Below, piece after piece: positions 22,558-33,800 of a DNA stretch of 64,000 nucleotides. The stretch lies in assembly GCA_907165275.2 (NCBI GenBank), contig OU015670.1, forward strand, positions 1,949,501-2,013,500, given 5' to 3'. Position 1 is the stretch's first letter. Each line of letters opens with the position of its first letter. The translations under genes were made by a program, and so were the position numbers. This stretch comes from Zygaena filipendulae (Eukaryota; Arthropoda; Insecta; Lepidoptera; Zygaenidae). The notes under the pieces are model-generated. The model worked only from the letters and a program-made list of their open reading frames with translations. It searched no databases and had not been told where the DNA came from.

Positions 22558-23118
22558 ATGTCGAATATTCAAGAACTTTTCAAGCAACATTGCATTGTTC
22601 CCGATGTATTAACGACTGCACCATCTGAAATTCTTGATATTCAATATCCAAGTGGTGTGCGTGTAGATATCGGCAAAGAATTAACTCCAACTCAAGTGAA
22701 AGATAAACCTGTTGTTAAATGGTCCGCTAAAGATAATGAATATTATACATTAGCAATGGTCGATCCTGATGCACCAAGTCGAGAGAAGCCCACGTTCCGT
22801 GAATGGCATCATTGGCTCGTAGGAAACATATTTGGCAGTGATCTAAGCAAAGGCGAAGTCTTATCTGACTACATCGGTTCAGGCCCACCAAAGGGTACTG
22901 GACTTCATCGTTACGTCTTTTTACTTTTCAAACAAAGCGAAAAATGCGATTTTGCTAAAGTTTCAAAACTTCCTAACAACTCTGGAGATAAGAGAGGAAA
23001 ATTCTCCATCGGCAAATTTGCACAACAATATAATATGGGTACACCCATTGCTGGAAACTTTTATATGGCTAAATACGATGACTATGTTCCGAAGTTGTAT
23101 GCAAAGCTAAAGGGGTAG
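22558..23118 (+). CDS. Phosphatidylethanolamine-binding protein (PEBP/RKIP family)
   Basis: Encodes a 186-residue cytosolic PEBP. Members bind anionic phospholipid head groups and can inhibit kinases or proteases. The two family signatures are clear: VDPDAPSREKP at about residues 68-78 and GTGLHRYVFLLF at about 113-124, with HHWLVGNI between. The pocket-forming DPDAP and GxHR residues are intact. The start at 22558 fits the family N-terminus; there is no signal peptide. The frame is uninterrupted, although many animal PEBP genes have introns, so this may be a retrocopy that stayed functional. Insects usually have several PEBP genes, and I cannot say which this is. Next downstream is eIF1 on the same strand, 287 bp away. 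Confidence 0.93.
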   Translation: MSNIQELFKQHCIVPDVLTTAPSEILDIQYPSGVRVDIGKELTPTQVKDKPVVKWSAKDNEYYTLAMVDPDAPSREKPTFREWHHWLVGNIFGSDLSKGEVLSDYIGSGPPKGTGLHRYVFLLFKQSEKCDFAKVSKLPNNSGDKRGKFSIGKFAQQYNMGTPIAGNFYMAKYDDYVPKLYAKLKG

Positions 23119-23405
23119 AGTAAATCACGCATATTAAATCTTTATATGGAGCTAAGTATGCTACACTTATAAATCTGTGGTAATTGTACTTTTAGTCTAT
23201 GGTGCGATCGATTATTTCCGCCTCCGCGTGACAAACTCATTTTTTCGGACCGCCATTGTACGTCGCCATTGCAATTTCAGTGTTCGTGTAAATTGGTCGT
23301 TGCTGTTTCTGTGATTACGCTAACGCCGTTCATCAACAGTGACATTAATTTTGTGCGTTGTATCGCAGTGTTTTATTAGAACAAAGAGACTCTACGTTCA
23401 ATCGT

Positions 23406-23738
23406 ATGTCCATCCAGAATCTCACCACATTCGACCCATTCGCCGATGCTATCAAAGGCTCGGAGGACGACGTTCAAGATGGACTAGTCCACGTCCGTAT
23501 CCAGCAGAGGAACGGGCGCAAGACGCTGACCACGGTGCAGGGTCTGTCGTCGGAATATGACCTGAAGAAGATCGTCCGGGCATGCAAGAAGGAGTTTGCG
23601 TGCAACGGCACCGTCGTCGAGCACCCGGAGTACGGCGAAGTGTTGCAGCTGCAGGGAGATCAACGAGAAAACATTTGTCAGTGGCTCACCAAGTCGGGGC
23701 TCGTGAAGCCAGAGCAACTAAAGGTCCACGGCTTCTAG
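23406..23738 (+). CDS. eIF1: Eukaryotic translation initiation factor 1 (eIF1/SUI1)
   Basis: 110-residue eIF1, which binds the 40S subunit near the P site and keeps it open for scanning until a proper AUG pairs. It begins MSIQNLTTFDPFADA, the standard N-terminus, so ATG at 23406 is chosen. An open frame extends 48 bases upstream but without an ATG. The SUI1 fold runs from about residue 27, with RIQQRNGRKTLTTVQGL and the conserved FACNGTVVEHPEYGEVLQLQ region, ending KVHGF. Intronless here. The coding sequence is much richer in GC than the neighbouring PEBP. Poly(A) signal AATAAA at 23811-23816. Confidence 0.96.
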   Translation: MSIQNLTTFDPFADAIKGSEDDVQDGLVHVRIQQRNGRKTLTTVQGLSSEYDLKKIVRACKKEFACNGTVVEHPEYGEVLQLQGDQRENICQWLTKSGLVKPEQLKVHGF

Positions 23739-23810
23739 GCCTCAGTTAGTGTCAATCTTAAAGTAATCGAAATATTATGTTCACAGTTCATTGCATTGTC
23801 AAATCATAAT

Positions 23811-23816
23811 AATAAA
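23811..23816 (+). terminator. Poly(A) signal of eIF1
   Basis: AATAAA 73 bases after the stop codon, followed by T-rich sequence. Confidence 0.5.
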
Positions 23817-25021
23817 TAGTCTCCTAGATAATATTGTAATGAGAGAGTGCGCGTTATAACCTTATCTATTGAATATGTATTTAGAAAGCACCGACGTTTA
23901 TAGAGAAAATCTCCAATTAAATAATATGTTTTTATAAAAAAATATTGTGGTGGTTTTATTTTTTCTGATGGGCGACTCGCCGTATTGTAGGATACTGGCT
24001 AGTTAGTGGTTACTGGTTAACGGTAAATTCAGTGTTGAAAAAGTGAAAGTTCGCCACGATTGACGATATAGGATAGGCAGGTAAACACGGTGAATCCGGT
24101 AGTGAACAGTGATTGCTGTATTTGGATTCGTGTCATGCATTTGTTTAGCGCCAGACAAGGTGAAGTAGGTACCTAGGTAGTTGCCTAGATTATAATAATT
24201 ATACTTCCTTGTTCCGTTGTTTAGTAGCCTCAACCTCGAAACTACGACATTCGATACCTACTTACCTTCCTATTGTATTCATTTTAACCCGTGAAAAACT
24301 TCTAGAAGATAAAGAAACCTGTGTTTAGTGCATAAATTAAAATTAGTACCTATTATTAAGTTAATAACTGTTAGCATTGTTAGTCATATTTAAGAGTAAA
24401 TTGACCTAGTTTGCTAATTATTGTAAATAGAGAATTACATACATAAATTTAATTTCAAGGCACTAAATCGTCAACAAATCCAATATCTATACGATATGTA
24501 GGTAGGTATCTACCTAGTACCAACTACCCATAGATAATACAATATATATACGAAAACTACCTATGCGTAGGTAGGTAGGTAGGTAGGTACTTTGACGGGA
24601 GTTTGAATAATATATAAAGGTAATGTTACACAACACAAGTGATTACCTATGTTATGCTTAAATATACGACAATACATAATATCTATAATAAGTACAAATA
24701 TTATAGGTATGATTATTCATTTGGGAACATAATATTATAATGTGTGATTAGTATCACATAAAACAAGCGCTGGTGGCGAGCTGCAAAAAAATACAAACAT
24801 GATAGGTAGGTACCTCGAACCATGGAGGTTAACCACTCCCGAAACAGGTAATAAAATACTATTAGTACCCGAACTCAGGTTCATCCGAATTCCCAAAGGA
24901 GATCGATGGTCGTCCTTTCAAGTATTTTTTCCAATTGTGGTTCAGGGCAACTAGGTTAGGTACCTAGGTAGGTACTCTTTTATACTGACTTGACGTTGTT
25001 AAATAAGCTTAGGTAGGGTTC

Positions 25022-25270
25022 TTCTTCTTCTTTAATAATGGCGTCTATAATTATAATTTGCCAATGACAATGTTTAAAAAATATCTTCATATACTTTTTC
25101 AATTATGGCAAAACGCCAATGACAATGTTAGATTGTTCCCCAAGTTAAAACATGGCTCTCATGAAAGCCAGTTTCCTGCTCAGGGTCCAAAATCGATGCT
25201 GAAAAGTGACTGAAATAACGAAGACAACGTGACACGCGTGTTTTCGGTACGGCTTTCACTCATCAACAAC
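25022..25270 (-). repeat. SINE-like repeat
   Basis: Reads TTTAATAATGGCGTCTATAA, ATTTGCCAATGACAATG, then CATGGCTCTC and CCTGCTCAGGGTCC. Inverted copy of the repeats at 15950-16175 and 32139-32316. A GAAG-rich tail is at the TTCTTC end, as in a retroposed element. Confidence 0.55.
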
Positions 25271-25717
25271 CCTTAGGTAGGGTTATGAATGTGGATGAGG
25301 TGAAATAATTATCAACCTTGTTCAATTTTATGTGGAAAAATGTTTTGAGCGGAATATTTTTATCGGAAAAACAGGAGAAAATCTGACGTTCTATATTTTT
25401 TTCTTTTTCAAAATTTGGTTCTCAATTCAAATTTCAAACGCAAAAACAAATTATGTGTGCGTGAAATTATCTTGGGTCACATCACATGCACACGAGACGA
25501 ATACTCCGCCTTTTTCGTCTGACTTAAAATGACTTTAATTTCACTATCGTATAACTTTTGTAAGCGAAAATAAATGTTTTATATTTTCTGCATACCTACC
25601 TAGTCTGGCATAGTCTACACAGACCTTAGCAATAGTGACGTCACCATGCATGACGCACGGCTGTGCTGTGACAAGGCTGTGACGAAACAAATCGAGATGA
25701 GTCACTTCACTTTGATT

Positions 25718-25876
25718 GAAAATATTTTTATTCATTGTTTACTAAAAAGGGAGAACGGAGAACTAAAATCATTTAAGCGATCGGAAAACTACTGAAAATA
25801 TTTTTCTGTATATTCATTGTTTACTAAAAAGGGAAAACGGAGAACTAAAATCATTTAAGCGATCGGAAAACTACTG
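25718..25876. repeat. Tandem duplication of about 78 bp
   Basis: Two adjacent copies of a unit containing TCATTGTTTACTAAAAAGGG and ATTTAAGCGATCGGAAAACT, nearly identical except for a few bases at the junction. Confidence 0.75.
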
Positions 25877-26324
25877 ATCTGTTTCCTGAAGTTTAAGTAC
25901 CTACCTAGTCATTATGATTTCTTCGGGAACTGGAAAAACTGTGGCCTCAGTTGCCAACGGTCCAAGTTATGTAGGTCTCTATTCATAATCCTTACAGGCA
26001 ACTGCATTCAACAGTCCGCATTAATTTTGATTAATTAACCATTGAATTAACCATTACTTTTCAATACAATACAGATATTCTTTATTGTCAACAGCTCACC
26101 AGAAACAAAAATATGAAATACATGGCAACAAAGGGCGGCCTTATTGCTTAAAAGCAATTTCTTCTTTGCGCAGTGCGACAGGGCCGCGGCCGGTATCATT
26201 CACAAATTTCTAGATTAGACCGGTCTAGGGTCACCGATCTACTTGCAGCAAGATAGCTTCTTAAGCTGTAACAAGAGCCACGTGTAAAGGAGCTAAAAAC
26301 TTGCTCAAGCAGGTACATAAATGA

Positions 26325-26640
26325 TAGGTATAGGTCCATAATAACATTAAGGACAAAAGGATGTGACAAAATATGGAACAATTATAGAATAGAAATTCTA
26401 TTCTCCGTCTATGGGAGAAAGGTACCTACTTACCTGCTTTCATAAAAACCATCATGCCTACGTTTCGTTTCTCCATTTTTAAGAAATTACAAATTTGAGA
26501 TTAAGAAATTACACATGCAATGCCTAGGAAAATCCGAGCTGTTTCGCAAAATACTAATTATATTTAATAACATTTATATATTGTTCCATATTTTGTCACA
26601 TCTTTTTGTTCTTATTGTTATTAAGGACCTATACCTTTCT
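26325..26640. repeat. Element with long inverted ends
   Basis: GGTATAGGTCCATAATAACA...TGTGACAAAATATGGAACAA at the left is mirrored by TTGTTCCATATTTTGTCACA...GGACCTATACC at the right, with roughly 60-bp arms. Probably a MITE. Confidence 0.55.
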
Positions 26641-27676
26641 CCATAATAGATTTATTGACATTTTGGCTTGATTTTGGTCGTGTTTCAACATAAGCATTAT
26701 GTGTATCGTGCGCGTGGACTCTACATTGCATCTCGTACGCAACCGCCGCAATCACCTATTGAGTGGACTGTGGATTTAGTGTTTCAAAAGGATTCGAGGA
26801 CGAATCGCACACGCCACATTTGATAGGGCTAACAAAACAACTTGTTGTCGTCGCTGACGGAAAACCCGGCGTTTCATTTATTTCATTTACCTACGCTTCA
26901 ATTGTTTTACTTTACGATGGGTCAGTTCTACGTTTTCAATACAACCCCCTAAATTAACTAAAGCTATTTTTTGCATCAATAGCAACAAAATAATCTGTAA
27001 AATCCTGTAAAATTTATTTTAAAATATCAACTAGTCTCGATGATACAAATTAGTAAATTGCCGCAAGTGACATCATTTTAAGCCAAGCATTAAGATTAGA
27101 TTTAAGCATTACATTTGCTCTCCTGTAAAGTTATGTTTTTCCACTAACACTAGCATATTATATAGATAATAGAACCCGTCGTAACTAAATTATTGAGCTT
27201 GACGTACCTACCTTTGATGCCACTCGCCTTAAGCGCTTATTACACCTTGCAATTTCAAGACATTAAAATTAAATGTAATTTGTGATACCAAGCGTTCATG
27301 GTGAGCAATAAGCGTAACTTGGAACGCGGCACTTGACGTTGATACGACTTTGACAGTTTTGACACTAATTGACAGTTTTCTTACGTCGGTGATAATTTAC
27401 AATTTACATGGAATTTATGGAATTTTATGTTCTTTTCGTGTTCACACTTCACAAGTTTCTCAAATATAATTTAACAATCATTAGAAACTGTGTTTGTATG
27501 TAAAGAAAACACAACAACTAGAATTTAAAGTTTACTATTAATGCGGTAAGAACAATAACCGTGATGTGTAAAAGTTAAAAATATGCGACAAACTTAAAAA
27601 ATTCAACTAACTAATCAAGTATTAATTAAATATTTTAGTGTTTTATGTTGATATTGGTGTCTGAAGAATTGTGATC

Positions 27677-27853
27677 ATGTCGGATAAGCCTCTGACGTTG
27701 GGGCAACGAGTGAAAGTCGTCGGGAAGGACGTCAAAGGCTCCGTAGCCTATGTCGGATACCCAACTTTTGCTACGGGCAAATGGATCGGTATCATTCTAG
27801 ACGAACCGAAGGGGAAGAACAACGGAACTGTCCGCGGTCACGCTTATTTTACG
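27677..27853 (+). CDS. DCTN1: DCTN1 exon 1 (start, CAP-Gly)
   Basis: ATG at 27677 ([18 protein letters not shown]). 59 codons to donor ACG/GTATAA, phase 0. Contains [20 protein letters not shown] of the CAP-Gly domain. The in-frame upstream ATC-GTG codons are not used because the family N-terminus begins here. Confidence 0.92.
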
Positions 27854-30800
27854 GTATAAACTAAAAACCTCCTTTGTTTTGTCTACTTACCTATTTAATT
27901 CCTCAACATCCTACTATCCTACTAATACTAATATTATAAACGCGAAAGTTTGTAAGTATGTATGGATGGATGGATGGATCGATGGATGGATGTTTGTTAC
28001 TCTTTCACGCAAAATCTACTGGATGGATTTAAATGAAACTTTACAATAATATAGCTTATACATCAGATTAACACATAAGGTACTTTTTATCCCGGAATTC
28101 CCGCGGAAACTCTGAATTAACGCAGGTGAAACCGCGAGGCACAACTAGTAATAGATATAAATATGTTGGACTCTGTTACTCTTGACATTTGCTTTCCAAA
28201 GGTAGAGAACCTTGTTGGTGCAGTTAGACTGTTGGTCCATGCCAAATGATAGCTCTATCCCCATATTAATATGATGGACATTAATAGTATACAGCTGCCT
28301 TATTGCAAAACCTAGTATGTCTAAGAAACAAACTGGCAAATTTATATAATGCTACTGCTCCAATTGCATGTTAACAGGTAAATTAGTGCACTAATTTAGG
28401 CATTATGTAGAAGTGGCCAACATTTTAATGAGTTAACTTACTAACATTACCATCAAGTTTAACGTTAATGCAGGTGGACCAGTAGCATAAAGAGTAAAGA
28501 ATTTTGTCTAGAAAATCTCTTTTCCAGTTCCAATTTAGGTAAACATACTTGGTTTTGCAATAGGGCAGTAGTATATTTGGCATGTATTGACATTCCTATG
28601 GCCTACCCATTAGTATGTTTTCTGACCACAATAACTTTGAAGTCTTTGATAGACTAGTAGTAGTAATAGTCAAAGAACTCTAAGCTATAGGTGATGAATG
28701 AGTAGAGAATGTGTACTAGATAATATGTATTACTGTGATCTATATTATTGATTTAGCTCACATACCTTTTCCATTATTTCTTTTTGTTGTAATTCTTTCA
28801 TATGTATTACTGGTCAATTAATACATAAGAAAGAATTCAAAGAAAAAAAACTTGCTTATTTATAATTTTTAACACATAGCAATAAATAAATATGATTATA
28901 ATCGGTATTTTCTTTAAAAAAATAAATATAAGGCACACCTAAAAAGCACGCTCAGACTCAAATTTCTCCTGTGATTGAAATTCCAGTGTGATGAGAACTA
29001 CGGTGTGTTCGTCCGTCAAACTCAAATACAGCTATTGGATGCCGACGACAATCCTATGGAGGGTTCCATGACTGCCTCTACAGAGGAGCCCAAATCCTCT
29101 GTTAGTCGTAGATTCAGCAGGTATGTGGATTTATACTTTGTATGTTTGTTAGTTGTAGTGCATATTAGTGATAGCACTAAGTGTTTAAGTGTCTTTAATA
29201 AGTTAGTTTATTTTATTTGTTATTGTAACAATATCCACAATTCTTAAAATATAACACAAAAAACTCATACAAAATTGTCCTACAACCAATCAATGTTGCA
29301 TACACATTTTTTATTTAATCTAATATATTGCTGGTGGTCCACAGGATAAAAGAACAATTTAATATCTTAAAGATTTTTTTTTATTAGTTTGTTTTTGCTG
29401 CAAATGGTTTTTTTTTATGTTTATTTCCAGTTGTGGACAAATATTATATTATGTATACTAGCTATTGATAGGAATGTGATAATTTAATGAAATACTTAAT
29501 TTGGAATACATAGATTCTTATGAGACCTATTTCAAGTGTTAGTATTCAAAGGCAATAAATCTTTTGCCCGCTCCACATTAACGCGAAAATCTTGTGAGAA
29601 CGCAAGAAAACCACAAGAATGTGAATGTGGAGCCGATGTTCTCCGCTGTTTCTCATGGTTTTCTCGCGTTCTCGCAAAATTATCGCGTGTATGTGAAGCG
29701 GGTATTAGGTTTTTAAATCTATTATTATCTAAGTATGTTAAGCATGATATTTTACATAACTAACTAGGAAGATTATTTTTATTGTATAATCTTATCTTAT
29801 TATAGTCCGATGTTTTTAGTTACTTTTTTTTTCCAATATTAAAGTTTGGTGCCACAAATAGAGACTCCGACTCAGAGCATTGATCGACGACAGGGAAGCA
29901 TCAAACGGTATATCTATTTTTTTATTTTTTTTAAGGCAATAATATTTTCTGTACTTTTCACTTTCTGTCTATATGGTATCTAATATTGCAACTTGCAAGC
30001 AACATAATTATACTGAGTTTTGACATTGCTAAAGTTAAGAGTAGAAAGTTTTTGTTTTGGGCCGGCCATGGTTTATAAATTTTCACATCAGAAACTGATG
30101 TGTTCGATCCTGTTTTGTGTATTATTTAATACTTTTTTTTATATTTTAGTTACAACAGTCTAATCTGTATATTTTTGGTTTAACATAGAGTTTCAATTTC
30201 AAGGTCAAGGTGGTATTTTTTTCATTGTTATTTAAATTCTATTAGTAAATAGTTGTAATTGTAACATTCTTATTAAATATTTTATATTAAGATAATAACT
30301 ATTATAATGAAGTAGTAGAGAAATTGTTCTAACTTTATATTTCAATTGTCAGTGTATTTAGTTTTAATATTCTCATTAGTGTGGGTGAGCAGGGATAGGT
30401 GAAATCAAAGACATTATAAGAGAATAGACGAACAATCCTACTGTTACTATGCGATCCACATAAACCAATTTTTGCGGGGGGAATGATCAAAATAAAAACC
30501 AATCACATCGTTGCGACGCAATCAGATACTAGTCACCACAAAGTACATTTCAAATAGCCAATCATATCGCTTTCCGTCAAGTGGTATCTATAGACAATAG
30601 TCTCTGCTAGCCAACGGCATTTTGCTAGTATAAGATCATTTGACCACTGCGCGGTTCAAGGGGAAAGCTTAGCGGCGTGAGCGTATTGTCAATCTATTCT
30701 CTTTCAATATCTTTGGGTGAAATATTAGATGTATTTGGAATTAAATTGCCGTAATAGGCAGTTCTTGCACAAAAATGGCCACTTTCATTGTGCATTTTTC

Positions 30801-33800
30801 AATGATCTCCAGAGATGGTAGTTACAAAGGTTCAGTTTTTTTTTTACCCAAGATGTTACTGTTACAAATTTCAATTTAAATATAGTCAACCAGGGGAATT
30901 GCGTCCATGGGGGTAATAGAGCCTATCAAAGATTATTCGAAAACTATTAGGTTTAAAATGACTACTTCCATCTAGTTTTGTTTGTTTAATATTAAAAAAC
31001 AAAACTAGATGGAAGTAGTCGTTTTACTCCTAATAGTTTTTGAATAATCATTGATAGATGCTATTACCCCCATGGACGCAATTCCCCTGGTTGACTTAGT
31101 CAAAGATCACACTGACACCAGTGTTATTTTAACCTTTAAATTTTCATCCATCGTAATTTCGACCTTAAGTATATCCATTACCCACTATGTGTGATAAATA
31201 AATTACGGTGGAGAGAGACGAGGTGGTGGTAGGTCCTCTGATATTTTATGTTTGATGTTTATAAATACTGATTTCAACATAAAAGTAAACCAACTTGTCA
31301 ACCAAATTTTAATTTTTCGTCCGTCTTGTAGATTAATAAAAAATTTTGGACACGTAATCAAAAAATAACGGAGATACATTAAATTAAAGTCGCGTGACGT
31401 CACGCCGTGCTACAGTTTATAGCACGTTGTGACGTCACGCGAAATTTCGACCTCTTTTTAATTGCTTAGGTACGTAAAAAATGAAAAAAAATACGTGTCC
31501 AGTATTTTTTATTAATCTACAAGACGGACTAAATAGAATTTTGATTTTCATACCCTGGAAACAAGCCTATCAATTTTTTTTTTTAATCTTCCACATTTTT
31601 TGTGTAGAGGATAAAATATAATACATACCTACTATATTCTGTATCAGTCCCTGCTCACCCTCAGAAAGGCGTAGCGTGTCGCTAACTAATTGAGTGTTTT
31701 GTTTCCCGCATAGTATAACAGTCGCGCAGAGGTCTAGGCCTACCACGTGAGTACTAGATAACACTATTGTAGACCCGCACCGTGCTTCATGTAGGAGCTT
31801 ATGCACCACTCACCAGTGTACGAAGATAAAGGCCTTTTGCACATTATAAGAAATTTTCTTGTGTCTTATATGCATCCGACAAAAATTACAATGCGCGCGT
31901 GTCTTATCGGTCATTTCTTGTAATATCTTACGGTCCCATACCTATATAACAACCAAAGCGACTGGAGATCTTATAAGACATTTGTTATAAGACACAAGAA
32001 AATTTCTTATACTTAATGTGCAAAAGGCCAAACATGGCATACCCGCCCCGTTAGCCAAGTTGATAATCTATTAAATAATAATCGTTAACACTATCGAAAG
32101 TTAAGGTAATCGATTTTAGTTTTGGAACGTATCGTCGTGTCATGTGGTTATTTCAGTCACTTTTCAGCATCTATTTTGGACCCTGAGCAGGAAACTGACT
32201 TTCAAGAGAGCCATGTTTTAACTTGCCATAATTGAAGAAGTAGATGAAGAGATTTTTATTATTATGAAACATTGTCATTGGCAAATTATAATTATAGACG
32301 CCATTATTAAATAACAATAATAATAATAATAATCCACATCACAACACACATATCTGCTTGATCACAGTAAGCTATTATTAGCTTGTGTCGTGGAAACCAA
32401 GCAAACGTGGTATATACTACATTAAAGAAGAAAAAGAAGAAAAATCGTCCAATCAAAAGTGCAATTTTTGGCGACCACGTGAAATGACGATACGTTCCTT
32501 AGTTTCTAAAACGATAACGATAATAGATTGTCAATGGCCCAGTCTCTATAACGCTGGTTTGTTAACTTTTGAAGGTTGTCATTGTCAAAGATTATTACAA
32601 TACAAACGGAGTAAGTTATTTTATTATTGTAATAATGGTCGAAACTTTTGAGTCAACTATGTACTTTTGATGACGATAGCACTCGGCTATTGTTTGCGCC
32701 AGACGTTATCAGTTTTTTTTTTCATAATGGTAGACAATAGAATAGGCTAGTTTCCTGGGTAAAAAAATCGAAATTCTATTTAGTCCGTCAGTTAGATAAT
32801 AAAAAAATAAAAGACACGTATTTTTTGCTTTTTTAAAATAATGGAAATATGCATAGATAAAGCGCATTAAAGTTTAGGGTGGGGGACTCGTGATGTCACA
32901 GCTCGCTATAACGTGCGAACAAACTGTAGCGAGGCGTGACGTCATGTGAAATTTCGACTTGATATATCTCCGTTATTTTTTGGTTACATAAAAAAAAAAA
33001 ATACGTGTCCAATATTTTTTAATAATCTACAAAACTGACTAAAAAAAAAATTTAGGAAACTAGCCTATTGCCAGGTTCTAAAAAAAATTGTTACAATCAG
33101 CGTCCTAGAAACCGGGTTCGAGAGCCTTTTTCAGTATAAGTCCGTATTGTTTATTAATTCATCAGGTTAGGTTTGAACATGTCGTTTTCTAAGTAGGTCT
33201 CTGAATCACAACCTTTGTGTTTATTAAAAAAAAAAAAACCTCGGAACCAGAGGAGAAAAGGGTTCTTGTTAATAATAATTAATTTTCATATTTTTAAAAT
33301 ATCGTCGCTTCAAAGAGGATTGGTTCACATAGTCTACCTACTTCTATCTACTTTGTTTTTTTTTTACTTTTTTCAAATAAAAACTGTTTGAAATTTTTTT
33401 ATTAAACTTGTGAGCAAACAAAGTAAATAAAGAAAACCCGATGCTTTCTAATTTAAACTAGTGTTCAGAGAAATTTAAGCTTTAAAATCACGAGTGTCTC
33501 GAATTTTCTTTGATAAACCATATTATTTTCTTTGTCTGACTGAACCTTTTGTTTTATGTATCTTTAATGCACTTAAGGATAAATAAATTATTCACCTACG
33601 GAGTATGATGCTTAAGTTTATGATTGACCGCCGCACTCAGAGTCGTTTTAATGATTACTTAATTAAGTACTTGATTACTTGTAACTAGTAGTAATCAATT
33701 GCCGCAATCAGACAAGTTTAATAAATTAATGTTAATTGGCATTTAACTAATTAAGTTACATCTCGTTAAATGCCAATTAACACTAATTTACTGAGCGTCT

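Larger units (their letters stand above)
23739..27676. other. Intergenic between eIF1 and DCTN1
   Basis: Contains a (GTAG)n run near 24570-24590, a SINE-like repeat at 25022-25270 (inverted relative to 15950-16175), a 78-bp tandem duplication (25718-25876), and an element with about 60-bp inverted ends (26325-26640). Bases 27300-27676 precede the DCTN1 start and probably hold its promoter and 5' UTR. No gene is supported. Confidence 0.5.
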
